From assembly GCF_002866025.1 (NCBI RefSeq), contig NZ_LNDE01000002.1:310001-374000 (forward strand): a DNA stretch of 64,000 nucleotides, given 5' to 3'. Of this stretch, positions 1 to 8,118 are shown piece by piece (the stretch's first letter is position 1; each line of letters opens with the position of its first letter). This stretch comes from Thermotoga sp. KOL6 (lineage in GTDB: Bacteria; Thermotogota; Thermotogae; Thermotogales; Thermotogaceae). The translations under genes were made by a program, and so were the position numbers. The notes beneath the pieces were generated by a model. The model made no database searches. It saw only the letters and a program-made list of their open reading frames with translations, and had not been told where the DNA came from.

Positions 1-343
1 TGACTATCTCTTCGTGTGTGGGTCCTAGAGTGAAGTCTCGTCCATGTCTATCTTTGAGTTTCATCATCTCGGGACCATAATCGTCCCATCTTCCTGATTT
101 TTTCCAAAGTTCCGCGGGTTGAAGGATGGGCATCAAGATCTCTTGGGCGCCTATGCGGTTCATCTCTTCACGAACAATATTTTCTATTTTAAGAAGGACT
201 CTCCTTCCAAGGGGAAGGTAAGTGTAGATGCCTGCAGCCACTTTTCTAATAAATCCACCGCGAAGGAGATATTCATGACTCACCGTTTCAACATCCGATG
301 GCGTTTCTTTTAGAGTAGGAGCGTACAGCTGTTTCATTCGCAA
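1..343 (-). CDS. proS: Prolyl-tRNA synthetase, 5' part only (runs off the window)
   Basis: Charges tRNA-Pro in the cytoplasm. Only about the first 114 residues are in the window; the gene continues beyond base 1. The translated minus strand begins [15 protein letters not shown] and continues with [40 protein letters not shown] and GPTHEEIV, the N-terminus of the bacterial class II ProRS family, including motif 1. The start is placed at a TTG at 343-341 because an AGGAGGAG ribosome site lies 7 bases upstream; an in-frame ATG two codons later is possible. It is divergent from the radical SAM gene, with about 70 bases between them holding TACAAT on the minus strand as a possible -10. Identity is secure; only the exact start is open. 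Confidence 0.95.
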   Translation of the reverse strand, partial: MRMKQLYAPTLKETPSDVETVSHEYLLRGGFIRKVAAGIYTYLPLGRRVLLKIENIVREEMNRIGAQEILMPILQPAELWKKSGRWDDYGPEMMKLKDRHGRDFTLGPTHEEIV

Positions 344-412
344 GGTGCATCTCCTCCTTAAAAGCGAGTTTTCTTTGAATTATTGTATCATAGAACTGAG
401 GAGGGAAGAATT

Positions 413-1324
413 GTGCGTTACAGAAAATTGAGCGAATACTTGAAAGAAAAATACGGAGAAAGAGTTCAAAGAATAGTCATATTCGGTGGTTTTTCTTGTC
501 CAAACAGGGACGGGACGAAAGGAAAGGGCGGTTGTATTTACTGTGATGCCACGGGAAGCGGATTCACCACTCTTATGAAACTTCCAATACGAGAGCAAGT
601 GGTGAGATTAAAAGAAAAATATGAAAAACGTGGGATCAAAAAGTTTATAGCTTACTTTCAAGCGTTCAGCAATACTTACGCACCCGTTGAAGAATTGAGG
701 AAGAAATACGAGGAAGCTTTAATAGATGAAAGTATTGTTCAGCTTTCTGTTTCCACACGGCCAGATCTTGTGTCGGAATCTGTTCTAGATCTCCTAGAAG
801 AATTCAAGGAGAGAGTAGATGTTTCTATTGAATTGGGATTGCAAACGGCAAATTACAAAACACTCGAAAAAATAAATAGGGGCCACACTTTAGCAGAATT
901 CATTGACGCGGCCGTGAGAGTGAAACGTCGGAGAATAGAATTAATCGTTCATGTGATACTGAACCTTCCTTGGGATGATATGATCGATGTGATAGAAACT
1001 GCCAAGATCCTTTCCGCTCTCGATGTGGACGGTGTGAAAATACATTCACTATACGTTGTTGAAGGAACGAAGCTTGCAGAGATGTATAAAAGAGGAGAGA
1101 TAAAGATCTGTAGTTTGGAAGAATATGTGAACAGAGTCATAGTTTTTCTTGAGCATCTCTCGCCGAATGTCGTAATTCACAGGCTCGTTGCGGATCCTCC
1201 GAGAGAAGGGACGATTTTTGGCAATTGGGGAAAGAGTAAAATAGAGATTATAAACACGATAGAAAGAGAAATGGAAAGGAGGAACTCCTATCAAGGCAAA
1301 AAGTTTGTTTATCTTAACAGGTAG
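413..1324 (+). CDS. Radical SAM protein, YhcC / TIGR01212 type
   Basis: A 303-residue cytoplasmic radical SAM enzyme of the YhcC type, whose substrate is not established. The N-terminal Cys cluster (SCPNRDG followed by GGCIYC) is the family's [4Fe-4S] binding pattern, and the remainder resembles the Elp3-like radical SAM core (SIELGLQTA, HVILNLPWD). The reading frame is open from a TTG at 383, but GAGGAGGG sits 7 bases before a GTG at 413 and gives the typical start MRYRKLSEYLKEKYG, so I chose 413. The 3' end overlaps the next gene, suggesting a coupled operon with the C11 lipoprotein, the DUF4234-like protein and the DUF6485 protein. The exact reaction cannot be told from sequence. Confidence 0.85.
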   Translation: MRYRKLSEYLKEKYGERVQRIVIFGGFSCPNRDGTKGKGGCIYCDATGSGFTTLMKLPIREQVVRLKEKYEKRGIKKFIAYFQAFSNTYAPVEELRKKYEEALIDESIVQLSVSTRPDLVSESVLDLLEEFKERVDVSIELGLQTANYKTLEKINRGHTLAEFIDAAVRVKRRRIELIVHVILNLPWDDMIDVIETAKILSALDVDGVKIHSLYVVEGTKLAEMYKRGEIKICSLEEYVNRVIVFLEHLSPNVVIHRLVADPPREGTIFGNWGKSKIEIINTIEREMERRNSYQGKKFVYLNR

Positions 1325-2363
1325 CTTGTTCCTTTTACTCTTTGGATGCCTTTTCTCACCGAATTATTCCCTCTCTTTCCTCATCTGGATCGCCGCTGAT
1401 AACAATCTCGAAAGCCATGTGGAAAAAGATCTCGGGGAAGCTGAGGGTAACTTGTCGTGGATAAACGTTTTTGCAATGGTGGATTATGCTTCATCAACAG
1501 ATACGTTGTATCGAATTGAAGATATTGTTGTTCCTTTGAAAACCTTCAATGAGATAAACTCAGGTGATCCTGAAGCCCTGAAACAATTTTTGTTGGAATA
1601 TAGCCTACCGTACACTTTTCTTGTCATCTGGAATCATGGTTTCTGGTGGCGCGGTGAATCTGTATCGAAAACATCATCGAAAGGGATTGCGTACGATGAA
1701 ACCGATGGTGATTTTCTGACAATAAATGAGATAAAAGATGTTTTAAAATCTCATCCTGTGACAGTTTTGGGGTTCGATGCTTGCATTATGGGAACGTTTG
1801 AGATACTTTGGGAGTTGAAAAATGTAGCGAAGTACATCATTGCTTCTTCTGAAGAAATACCTGTTGATGGTTGGGATTATGCACCTTTGAGATATTCCTC
1901 TAGTGTGAGAGATTTGATGAGGAAGTTGGTAGAGGCCTACAAAGAAACTTATGGGACTAACGTGTCTTTGAGTGTCTGGGACACCTCCAAGCTCGAAGAT
2001 GTGATGTACTGGTTGAACAAGATAGCAGATTATATGATTGAGAATGATATTTCTCCTTGGAGTTTCGAGTTCAAAAGGAGATCTATCGGTGGAAAAGAGA
2101 TTGAACTGGTCGAACTCGACAGCTTCGCCGAGTCGTTCGTGAACTCAACCGACTCCACTCTATCTTCTTACGGTACGAATCTATACAATGCAATATTTTC
2201 CGCTAGGGTTTATGGTACACCGGAGGATTCCTTCGATTTACTCATATACTTTCCCCTCGATTCCAGCAATTTCGATTACTGGGAAGATTTTTCCGCTCTT
2301 TCTGATTTTATAAGAGATAGCGCCTGGGACGATCTTCTGGAACATTGGAGGGGAAGAAATTGA
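1290..2363 (+). CDS. C11 (clostripain-like) cysteine peptidase, predicted lipoprotein
   Basis: Predicted exported lipoprotein of the clostripain (C11) family, about 357 residues. The catalytic pair is visible: His in IWNHGFWW (about residue 115) and Cys in GFDACIMG (about residue 165). The N-terminus is hydrophobic and ends in LLLFGC, a lipobox-like site. The start is unusual. A strong AGGAGG lies 7 bases before an ATC at 1290, giving MKAKSLFILTG with the positive charges a signal peptide needs; the only standard start in frame before the signal is a TTG at 1305, which lacks both charge and a spaced ribosome site. Upstream the frame closes at TAG 1260-1262. It overlaps the radical SAM gene and the next gene. 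Family call firm, start uncertain, substrate unknown. Confidence 0.85.
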   Translation: MKAKSLFILTGSLFLLLFGCLFSPNYSLSFLIWIAADNNLESHVEKDLGEAEGNLSWINVFAMVDYASSTDTLYRIEDIVVPLKTFNEINSGDPEALKQFLLEYSLPYTFLVIWNHGFWWRGESVSKTSSKGIAYDETDGDFLTINEIKDVLKSHPVTVLGFDACIMGTFEILWELKNVAKYIIASSEEIPVDGWDYAPLRYSSSVRDLMRKLVEAYKETYGTNVSLSVWDTSKLEDVMYWLNKIADYMIENDISPWSFEFKRRSIGGKEIELVELDSFAESFVNSTDSTLSSYGTNLYNAIFSARVYGTPEDSFDLLIYFPLDSSNFDYWEDFSALSDFIRDSAWDDLLEHWRGRN

Positions 2364-2974
2364 AAAGAGTGAACGTAAATCTTGCTTGGATTGGAGTTGT
2401 CTTATCGGTTTTGAGTAGCATTTTGTTGGTAGAATATTATAGAGAGTTCTTAGTTGGAAATCCCAACCATGTAGTAGGATTGGCTATTCTCTTTCTTTCG
2501 ACGGTCTCAGTCTTCTCTCTTCTTATCGTATACAGACAATGGGCCTTTTTACTGAACGAAAATGCTTTAAAGACATTGGAGTTGGCTAGGAGATACTCGA
2601 TGGTGATTAACGAAAAACCACTGGTTCCAGGTTGGTCTTATTCCACTTTCGTTGTTTTTTGGTTTCTTGGATTTCTTTTCCCAGAAGTGTGGATTTTCTC
2701 GCTACTACAGATCGTCTTTTTCGTGGTTTTCTTGCATTTCCTGTTTGAAACAATCAAGAAGCTTCAAGATTTGAAAAGACGTCTTTATAGGACGATATTC
2801 GATGCAGAGTTCAAAAGTACTGTAAAGGATAGGAATGTTCTTTCAGTCTTTCTTCTGACGATTCTTACCTTGGGCGTTTACTGGTTTTACCTAGTTATCA
2901 AACTGTCACAGGAAATCAACAATTTTTTGGACACAGACGATCAGATGATGAGAAATTTGGAGGTGAAAATGTGA
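2360..2974 (+). CDS. Membrane protein, DUF4234-like
   Basis: A 204-residue integral membrane protein with about five hydrophobic segments. Two lie near the N-terminus ([32 protein letters not shown]), two are central around [15 protein letters not shown], and the last is [19 protein letters not shown]. That last segment matches the 'lTLGiYwiYw' pattern of DUF4234 membrane domains. The start is the TTG at 2360 because GGAGGGGA lies just upstream; the C11 gene's TGA (2361-2363) overlaps it in a TTGA junction. It also overlaps the following Cys-rich gene at GTGA. Tight coupling implies co-expression and perhaps a joint envelope role with the C11 lipoprotein, but the function is unknown. Confidence 0.75.
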   Translation: MKRVNVNLAWIGVVLSVLSSILLVEYYREFLVGNPNHVVGLAILFLSTVSVFSLLIVYRQWAFLLNENALKTLELARRYSMVINEKPLVPGWSYSTFVVFWFLGFLFPEVWIFSLLQIVFFVVFLHFLFETIKKLQDLKRRLYRTIFDAEFKSTVKDRNVLSVFLLTILTLGVYWFYLVIKLSQEINNFLDTDDQMMRNLEVKM

Positions 2975-3165
2975 AGACGTGTCCAAACAAGGAAAGAAAC
3001 CTGTCCTACTGTAACTGTTCTTATCCAGGTTGTCCAAGGAAAGGAATATGTTGTGAATGTATGCACTACCACAGACAACACGGCGAACTTCCCGCATGTT
3101 ACTTCCCAAACGATGCGGAGAAGACTTGGGACAGATCCATCGAACACTTCAAAAGAGTGGTGTGA
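2971..3165 (+). CDS. Small Cys-rich protein, DUF6485-like
   Basis: A 64-residue protein with seven cysteines arranged as C-P-N-K ... [23 protein letters not shown] ... ACYF (split here), resembling the DUF6485 family as I recall it. The pattern suggests a bound metal (zinc or Fe-S), which is inference. It starts at a GTG that overlaps the previous gene's TGA, with GGAGGTG upstream. Its last codons (Arg-Val-Val-stop) form the left arm of a perfect 11-bp hairpin that also holds the last codons of the convergent gene. Function is unknown. It is the last gene of the run starting at 413. Confidence 0.75.
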   Translation: MKTCPNKERNLSYCNCSYPGCPRKGICCECMHYHRQHGELPACYFPNDAEKTWDRSIEHFKRVV

Positions 3166-3182
3166 GGACGCCCTCACACCAC
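3157..3182. terminator. Bidirectional terminator hairpin between convergent genes
   Basis: GTGGTGTGAGG (3157-3167) and CCTCACACCAC (3172-3182) form a perfect 11-bp stem with a 4-base loop. It is followed by CTTTG on the plus strand and TCTTTTG on the minus strand. It covers the final Val-Val-stop codons of both convergent genes. The weak T tracts make termination strength uncertain, but the stem itself is unambiguous. Confidence 0.7.
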
Positions 3183-4103
3183 CTTTGACACGAGAGAACA
3201 AACGTTCTCAAGGAATTTCCTATCTTCTTCGGAGAACGGTGAATAGCTGTGGGAGTCTATATCCAACTCCCCTATTATTTCGCCATCTTTAAAGATAGGT
3301 ATCACGATTTCTGCCTTTGTTTTTGGACTACAAGAGAGATAGTTCGTTTCTTTACTGACATCCTGAACAATGAAAGTTTCTCTTCTTTCTGCTGCCTGGC
3401 CACATATGCCGATCCCAAAGGGAATTTCGACGTGTTCCGTGGGTTCGCCGACAAACGGACCGAGCTTCAATTTTCCATCTTCTACGAAATAAAATCCTAC
3501 CCAATCGTAATAAGGTACATGGTTTCTTAGGAATTTGCACAACTCTTTCAAAGGTTCTTTGCTCTCAGTCAGAATCTTTTCCACGTCTTTCATGAGTACT
3601 TCGAAGTATCTTTCTTTTCCTTCGTAATTTCCTTTATCTTCTCCCCTTCGAAGACCGATAACAGCTTGAAGAGTTACCAAGGAAAGATCTTTGAGGAAAC
3701 CTTTTCTCCAGAGAGAGAACACGTCCACTACTACAATCTTTTCTTTCTCACCATCGACGACAACCCAATCACAAATCCCTAGGAGAGACATCAAGAAAAC
3801 AGAGAAGTCTTCTCGTTTCAATTCTAAAAATTCTTCTCTTTCAGAGAGAGCTTCAGCACACTCCACTTTTTTGTTTCGGGAAACGTCGAGCCATTCCCAT
3901 TTGAATCTGTCCAACTCTCTCCTTTCGATTTCCCACAGGATGTTCTTGATGTCTTCTTCACCAAGCTCCAGCTTTTTTTCATAGTTTGGGACGATGGGAC
4001 CAAATTTTTTTCTCAAAATACCCCAGAATTCAGGCCATTTCGTTTTGTCCCATTTCAAGATTTCAAGACACTCTTCCACCTTGTTTTGAACAATGCTTCT
4101 CAT
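3174..4103 (-). CDS. GAF-domain protein, free methionine-(R)-sulfoxide reductase-like, with an extra N-terminal domain
   Basis: A 309-residue cytoplasmic protein. Residues from about 190 to the end resemble the GAF fold of free methionine-(R)-sulfoxide reductases (YebR/MsrC): WVGFYFVEDG, KLGPFVGEPTEHVEIPFG, GICGQAAE, YLSCSPKTKAEIVIPI and GELDIDSHSYSPFSEED. The two cysteines equivalent to the resolving and catalytic residues (GICG and LSCS) are present. The third cysteine of E. coli YebR is replaced in the PTEHVEI stretch. The first ~180 residues are a Trp-rich domain I do not recognise, not present in single-domain fRMsr proteins. ATG start with AAGGAGGG; its ATGA start overlaps the mnmA stop, so the two are probably co-transcribed. 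It could repair free Met sulfoxide or be a sensor. Confidence 0.75.
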   Translation of the reverse strand: MRSIVQNKVEECLEILKWDKTKWPEFWGILRKKFGPIVPNYEKKLELGEEDIKNILWEIERRELDRFKWEWLDVSRNKKVECAEALSEREEFLELKREDFSVFLMSLLGICDWVVVDGEKEKIVVVDVFSLWRKGFLKDLSLVTLQAVIGLRRGEDKGNYEGKERYFEVLMKDVEKILTESKEPLKELCKFLRNHVPYYDWVGFYFVEDGKLKLGPFVGEPTEHVEIPFGIGICGQAAERRETFIVQDVSKETNYLSCSPKTKAEIVIPIFKDGEIIGELDIDSHSYSPFSEEDRKFLENVCSLVSKVV

Positions 4104-5179
4104 GGTATTCCCTCCTTTATGATCGCTCCTCCCAATAGAATATCTCCATTGTAGAAAGCAGCTATTTGTCCGGGAGTCACAGCGAAAACTTTCTTCTCAA
4201 AAATAACCTCTATCATGTTGGCCTTGAGTCTTACGGTTGCAGGAGCCTCTTCGGATTTTTTTCTCACCCTACACACGCATTTGAATTCTTTTGGTACGTC
4301 AACATGCCACACGGGATTCTCTGCTATCAATCCGGAAAAGAAAACCTCTTCGAGATCGGAAACAACCACCAAATTTTTCTCAGGAACCTTGTTGCGTACA
4401 TAAAATCTTCTTCCAAATTTCGATATTTTCATACCTTTTCTCTGACCGATGGTGTACAGAGGATATCCAAAATGAGTTCCTACTCTCTCCCCTTTCGTTG
4501 TAACTACCTCTCCTTCTTTAAGATTTACTCCTTCGTCCTTCAAGAAACTCTCCAGGCTTCCATCGGGTATGAAACAAACATCCTGACTTTCTTGTTTTTT
4601 TGCGACGTGTATTCCTGCCTCTTCTGCAATTCGCCTTATCTCTTCTTTCGTGTAGACACCGTTTGGAAACAGAAGTTTTTCAATTCTCCATGGTTCTATT
4701 CTTGCAAGAAAGTATGATTGATCTTTCTTGCGATCTATTCCTTTTTTGACAACGTTTTTTCCATACTTATCGCTGTATTCAATTCTTGCATAGTGTCCAC
4801 TCGCGAAAAGATCGAATCCTTTCGAGAGAACATAATCCATGAAATAACCGAATTTTACGTATCGGTTGCAATGAACACATGGATTCGGTGTGAGACCTCT
4901 AAGAAGATCTCTTTTGAAAGGTTCTATGACTTTTTCTCTGAAGATATCTCTAACGTCAACGATCTCCATTTCCACACCCAAAGATCTAGCTATCTTAACA
5001 GCATCTGCTGTATCGGATGGGCTACAGCACACCTTTTTCTTCACTTCTTTTTTGATGAAGAACTCATCTTCTTTCGTTTTCATGTGGAATGCTTTGACTT
5101 TGTATCCCTTTCTCAAAAGCAGATACAAAGCCACTGCGCTGTCTACTCCTCCACTCAATGCCACTCCTACCTTTCTCAA
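4100..5179 (-). CDS. mnmA: tRNA-specific 2-thiouridylase MnmA
   Basis: Uses ATP and a persulfide sulfur donor to make 2-thiouridine at wobble position 34 of tRNA Lys/Glu/Gln. The sequence carries the PP-loop ATP site SGGVDSAVA near the N-terminus and the two catalytic cysteines in the family motifs TPNPCVHCNRYVKFG (about residue 100) and ESQDVCFIPDG (about residue 200). SGHYARIEY and YTIGQRKG are further conserved blocks. At 359 residues the length is normal. It starts at a TTG (5179) with AAGGAGGTG upstream. It is divergent from hslV and overlaps the following GAF/fRMsr-like gene by four bases. Confidence 0.97.
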   Translation of the reverse strand: MRKVGVALSGGVDSAVALYLLLRKGYKVKAFHMKTKEDEFFIKKEVKKKVCCSPSDTADAVKIARSLGVEMEIVDVRDIFREKVIEPFKRDLLRGLTPNPCVHCNRYVKFGYFMDYVLSKGFDLFASGHYARIEYSDKYGKNVVKKGIDRKKDQSYFLARIEPWRIEKLLFPNGVYTKEEIRRIAEEAGIHVAKKQESQDVCFIPDGSLESFLKDEGVNLKEGEVVTTKGERVGTHFGYPLYTIGQRKGMKISKFGRRFYVRNKVPEKNLVVVSDLEEVFFSGLIAENPVWHVDVPKEFKCVCRVRKKSEEAPATVRLKANMIEVIFEKKVFAVTPGQIAAFYNGDILLGGAIIKEGIP

Positions 5180-5197
5180 TTTCGCACCTCCTTATTT

Positions 5198-5213
5198 GAA
5201 ATGATATCATTTC
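5198..5213. promoter_or_regulatory. Perfect 16-bp palindrome in the mnmA/hslV divergent region
   Basis: GAAATGATATCATTTC is its own reverse complement. It lies 19 bases before the mnmA start and about 50 bases before hslV, with an AT-rich stretch (TTAAAATAAT at 5233-5242) on the hslV side as a possible -10. It could be an operator for one or both genes; no binding protein is known from the sequence. Confidence 0.4.
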
Positions 5214-5260
5214 CTTTAATCACGAAGTTGAGTTAAAATAATCTGAGGAGGTGTTAAATC

Positions 5261-5791
5261 ATGAAATTCCATGGAACAACTATCCTTGTTGTAAGAAGAA
5301 ATGGGAAAACTGTGATGGGCGGCGATGGACAGGTTACTTTTGGCACCACGGTTCTTAAGGGAAACGCAAGAAAAGTGAGAAAGCTCGGTGAGGGGAGGGT
5401 ACTCGCCGGTTTTGCGGGATCTGTGGCGGATGCCATGACGCTTTTCGATAGATTCGAAGCAAAACTAAGGGAATGGGGAGGAAATCTCACAAAGGCTGCG
5501 GTAGAACTTGCCAAAGACTGGAGAACCGACAGAGTTCTGAGGAGACTGGAAGCTTTATTGTTGGTGGCTGACAAGGAAAACATATTCATTATTTCTGGAA
5601 ATGGTGAGGTGATACAGCCCGACGATGATGCGGCTGCTATAGGTTCTGGAGGACCTTACGCACTCGCTGCCGCGAAGGCCTTGCTCAGAAACACCGATCT
5701 TTCGGCAAGAGAAATAGTGGAAGAAGCTATGAAGATAGCAGGGGAAATTTGCATTTACACGAACCAAAACGTGGTGATCGAAGAAGTTTAG
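5261..5791 (+). CDS. hslV: ATP-dependent protease proteolytic subunit HslV (ClpQ)
   Basis: Forms the double-hexamer peptidase core of the HslVU protease in the cytoplasm. The N-terminal threonine nucleophile is Thr6 in [11 protein letters not shown], so a five-residue propeptide must be removed, unlike E. coli HslV, where only Met is cleaved. [27 protein letters not shown] and [16 protein letters not shown] are conserved family blocks. Length 176 is normal. ATG start with GAGGAGGTG. It is followed after 14 bases by hslU, the usual pairing, and heads a long plus-strand run that reaches at least the HMA-like gene at 12.2 kb. Confidence 0.98.
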   Translation: MKFHGTTILVVRRNGKTVMGGDGQVTFGTTVLKGNARKVRKLGEGRVLAGFAGSVADAMTLFDRFEAKLREWGGNLTKAAVELAKDWRTDRVLRRLEALLLVADKENIFIISGNGEVIQPDDDAAAIGSGGPYALAAAKALLRNTDLSAREIVEEAMKIAGEICIYTNQNVVIEEV

Positions 5792-5805
5792 GAGGTGTGT
5801 TGTTC

Positions 5806-7197
5806 ATGAAGAGTTTTGATGAAATGACACCGAGAGAAATTGTACAAGAGCTCGATAAATACATTATTGGCCAACAAGAGGCGAAAAAAGCCGTTGCGAT
5901 AGCTGTTCGAAACAGAATCAGAAGGCAGAAACTTCCAGAGGAGTGGAGAAAGGAAGTTTTGCCCAAGAACATACTTATGATTGGACCAACAGGTGTTGGA
6001 AAAACGGAAATAGCAAGGAGACTCGCACAGCTCTCTGGTTCGCCTTTTCTAAAAGTAGAAGCCACGAGATTCACAGAGGTTGGATACGTTGGAAAGAATG
6101 TTGACTCCATGATAAGAGATCTGGTTGAGATCAGTGTTAACATGGTGAAACAGGAGAAAATAAAGGAAGTGGAAGAGAGGGCACAAGAACTCGTTGAAGA
6201 GAGAATATTGGATGCGCTCGTACCGGAATCGAGAGTGGTACCCACCGTTACCAATCCTTTTATCAATCTGATAACGGGAGGCCAGCAGCAACAGTTAACA
6301 CCCGAAGACAGACGCAGGTTCAGAGCGAAAAGAGAGGAGATGAGAGAAAGACTTAGAAAAGGAGAATTGGAAGACGAAGAAATAGAAATCGAGATCGAAG
6401 AAGCAGCCCCTCCCCTTATAGGAATGTTTGGGCCGGGAATGGAGGATTTAGGAATAGAGATTTCGAACATGTTTAGTGGGCTCTTACCGAAGAAGAAAAA
6501 GAAAAGAAGGATGAAAGTTTCAGAAGCAAGAAAAATGTTGCTTCCAATGGAAGCGGAAAAGTTGATCGATATGGACAAAGTGATCCAAGAGGCATTGGAT
6601 AGGGCACAAAACAGAGGAATCATATTCATAGACGAAATCGATAAGATAACGGGAAAAGAAAGTACTTCCGGTCCAGATGTTTCCAGGCAAGGAGTACAAC
6701 GTGACTTGCTTCCAATAGTGGAAGGAACCACGATCATGACGAAATACGGCCCCGTAAGGACGGATTACATCCTTTTCATAGCAGCCGGGGCTTTTCACGT
6801 ATCTAGGCCTTCTGACTTGATACCAGAACTGCAGGGAAGGTTTCCTATACGTGTGGAGCTCTCGCCACTCACTGAAGAAGATTTTGTGAGAATATTGAAG
6901 GAACCAGAGAACGCCATAATAAAACAGTACCAGGCACTTCTTTCGACTGAAGGGGTAGAGCTTGTTTTCACAGAGAACGGAATAAAGGAAATGGCTAGGA
7001 TAGCGTACCAGCTGAATCAAAGACTCGAGAACATAGGAGCAAGAAGACTTTACACAGTTGCGGAAAAGGTACTGGAAGAAATATCCTTCGAAGCACCGGA
7101 TCTTCCGGAGAAAAAGGTGATCATAGACGCTGAGTACGTAAGAAAGAGATTAGAGAAGATCGTTCAAGACGAGGATTTGAGCTCCTATATCTTGTGA
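5806..7197 (+). CDS. hslU: HslU ATPase subunit of the HslUV protease (ClpY)
   Basis: AAA+ unfoldase that feeds substrates to HslV. Walker A is GPTGVGKTE (about residues 64-72), Walker B is [10 protein letters not shown] with the sensor region further on, and the C-terminal tail ends in SSYIL, which docks into HslV. The charged I-domain insertion is present between the two Walker motifs (repeated E/R/K-rich stretch, then [15 protein letters not shown]). The 463-residue length is normal. I chose the ATG at 5806 because GGAGGTG precedes it; the frame is open further upstream but without a site. It is coupled closely to hslV before and to a lipoprotein gene after. Confidence 0.98.
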   Translation: MKSFDEMTPREIVQELDKYIIGQQEAKKAVAIAVRNRIRRQKLPEEWRKEVLPKNILMIGPTGVGKTEIARRLAQLSGSPFLKVEATRFTEVGYVGKNVDSMIRDLVEISVNMVKQEKIKEVEERAQELVEERILDALVPESRVVPTVTNPFINLITGGQQQQLTPEDRRRFRAKREEMRERLRKGELEDEEIEIEIEEAAPPLIGMFGPGMEDLGIEISNMFSGLLPKKKKKRRMKVSEARKMLLPMEAEKLIDMDKVIQEALDRAQNRGIIFIDEIDKITGKESTSGPDVSRQGVQRDLLPIVEGTTIMTKYGPVRTDYILFIAAGAFHVSRPSDLIPELQGRFPIRVELSPLTEEDFVRILKEPENAIIKQYQALLSTEGVELVFTENGIKEMARIAYQLNQRLENIGARRLYTVAEKVLEEISFEAPDLPEKKVIIDAEYVRKRLEKIVQDEDLSSYIL

Positions 7198-7208
7198 GGT
7201 GTTCGTGG

Positions 7209-7835
7209 GTGAGAACTCTTTTTTTCATTATTTTGGCATTTTTGTTCGTCTCGGGATGTGGATTTCTAGGTCCCACCAAGGCAGATCTTTATGTGTACAT
7301 CTTTCACATCGGAACAACCGAGGATGTGGATAGTGAGCATAGCGAGTTTGAATTGGACAATAAGAAATACCGCCTAGGAGAGGTTCTTTTCGGTGAGGGG
7401 AGTTATTTCACAACCGTGGACACTCCGTTCAATTTGTTTGAGATGAACTTGATGGTCAATGCAACGATAACGACAGCATCCACTGATATCATTCTCTCGT
7501 TTTCAGCGACTCCGGTGGTCCTCTATCATGACGTTTCCAATTTTGCTACAGATTCGTTGGTCAATGAAACAGCTTACCTTCTTTTGGATTTGAAAGAAAA
7601 GAGAGTATTTGTTTTAGAAAATCCTGTTCTGGTCCGGGGTGAACTCACGCAGGAAGGCAGTGTTGTAACATTGAAGTTCGAGGATCACGAAATGAGTGTA
7701 CCTGTTTATGGAAAGAGCTTTCTGTTCTATTTACCAAGACCAAAAGGAGAATACGAAGTGAACGTGTTTTTCGATGAAGAAAGCACTTCCCTTATCGTAA
7801 AGGAGGGGAGGGATAACTACGAGATCGCGTTTTAA
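7209..7835 (+). CDS. Predicted lipoprotein of unknown function
   Basis: About 208 residues starting at a GTG that has GAGGTG seven bases upstream. The N-terminus (MRTLFFIILAFLFVSGCGFLG) reads as a lipoprotein signal, with the lipobox FVSGC placing the lipidated Cys at about residue 17. An alternative GTG at 7194 overlaps the hslU stop. The mature part is rich in beta-type patterns (alternating hydrophobic residues) without recognisable catalytic motifs. I do not recognise a family. Its position directly after hslVU and before a FtsL/DivIC-like gene suggests an envelope role, but that is inference. Confidence 0.7.
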   Translation: MRTLFFIILAFLFVSGCGFLGPTKADLYVYIFHIGTTEDVDSEHSEFELDNKKYRLGEVLFGEGSYFTTVDTPFNLFEMNLMVNATITTASTDIILSFSATPVVLYHDVSNFATDSLVNETAYLLLDLKEKRVFVLENPVLVRGELTQEGSVVTLKFEDHEMSVPVYGKSFLFYLPRPKGEYEVNVFFDEESTSLIVKEGRDNYEIAF

Positions 7836-7836
7836 G

Positions 7837-8118
7837 TTGAAACCTAAAAGAAGACGGTCTTTGAAGATTAATCTCGGCCTTTTGACGCTTCTTTTCTTCA
7901 TGGTTTTTGTTTTCATTGTAAGCTATCACAACTATCGATTAGTTGAAACAGAACATCGACAACTTTTGGAGAAATACGAAGATTTAAAAGAAAAAATCGA
8001 GCATCAGAAGCTCCTCAACCAGAAGCTTTTAGAGGTGATAGAGAATGAAAAACTTCGTAGTAACGACTTCTCACAAACCAGACAAGGAGCAGATAATGAA
8101 GGCCCAGGAACTCGCTGA
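7837..8118 (+). CDS. FtsL/DivIC-like small membrane coiled-coil protein
   Basis: A 93-residue protein with a basic start (KPKRRRSLK), one membrane helix (about residues 12-30, INLGLLTLLFFMVFVFIVSY) and a following coiled coil (about 38-75, rich in E/L/K). This is the architecture of septum initiators FtsL, FtsB and DivIC, though no sequence signature proves it. It begins at a TTG one base after the lipoprotein stop, without a clear ribosome site of its own, so translational coupling is likely. Its 3' end overlaps the methyltransferase gene by 74 bases in another frame. Confidence 0.6.
   Translation: MKPKRRRSLKINLGLLTLLFFMVFVFIVSYHNYRLVETEHRQLLEKYEDLKEKIEHQKLLNQKLLEVIENEKLRSNDFSQTRQGADNEGPGTR

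Noticed and set aside
5727-6737. 336-codon Ser/Phe-rich open frame on the minus strand
   Set aside because: Antisense shadow of hslU; the Ser/Phe/Ile-rich composition reflects complementing Lys/Glu codons.
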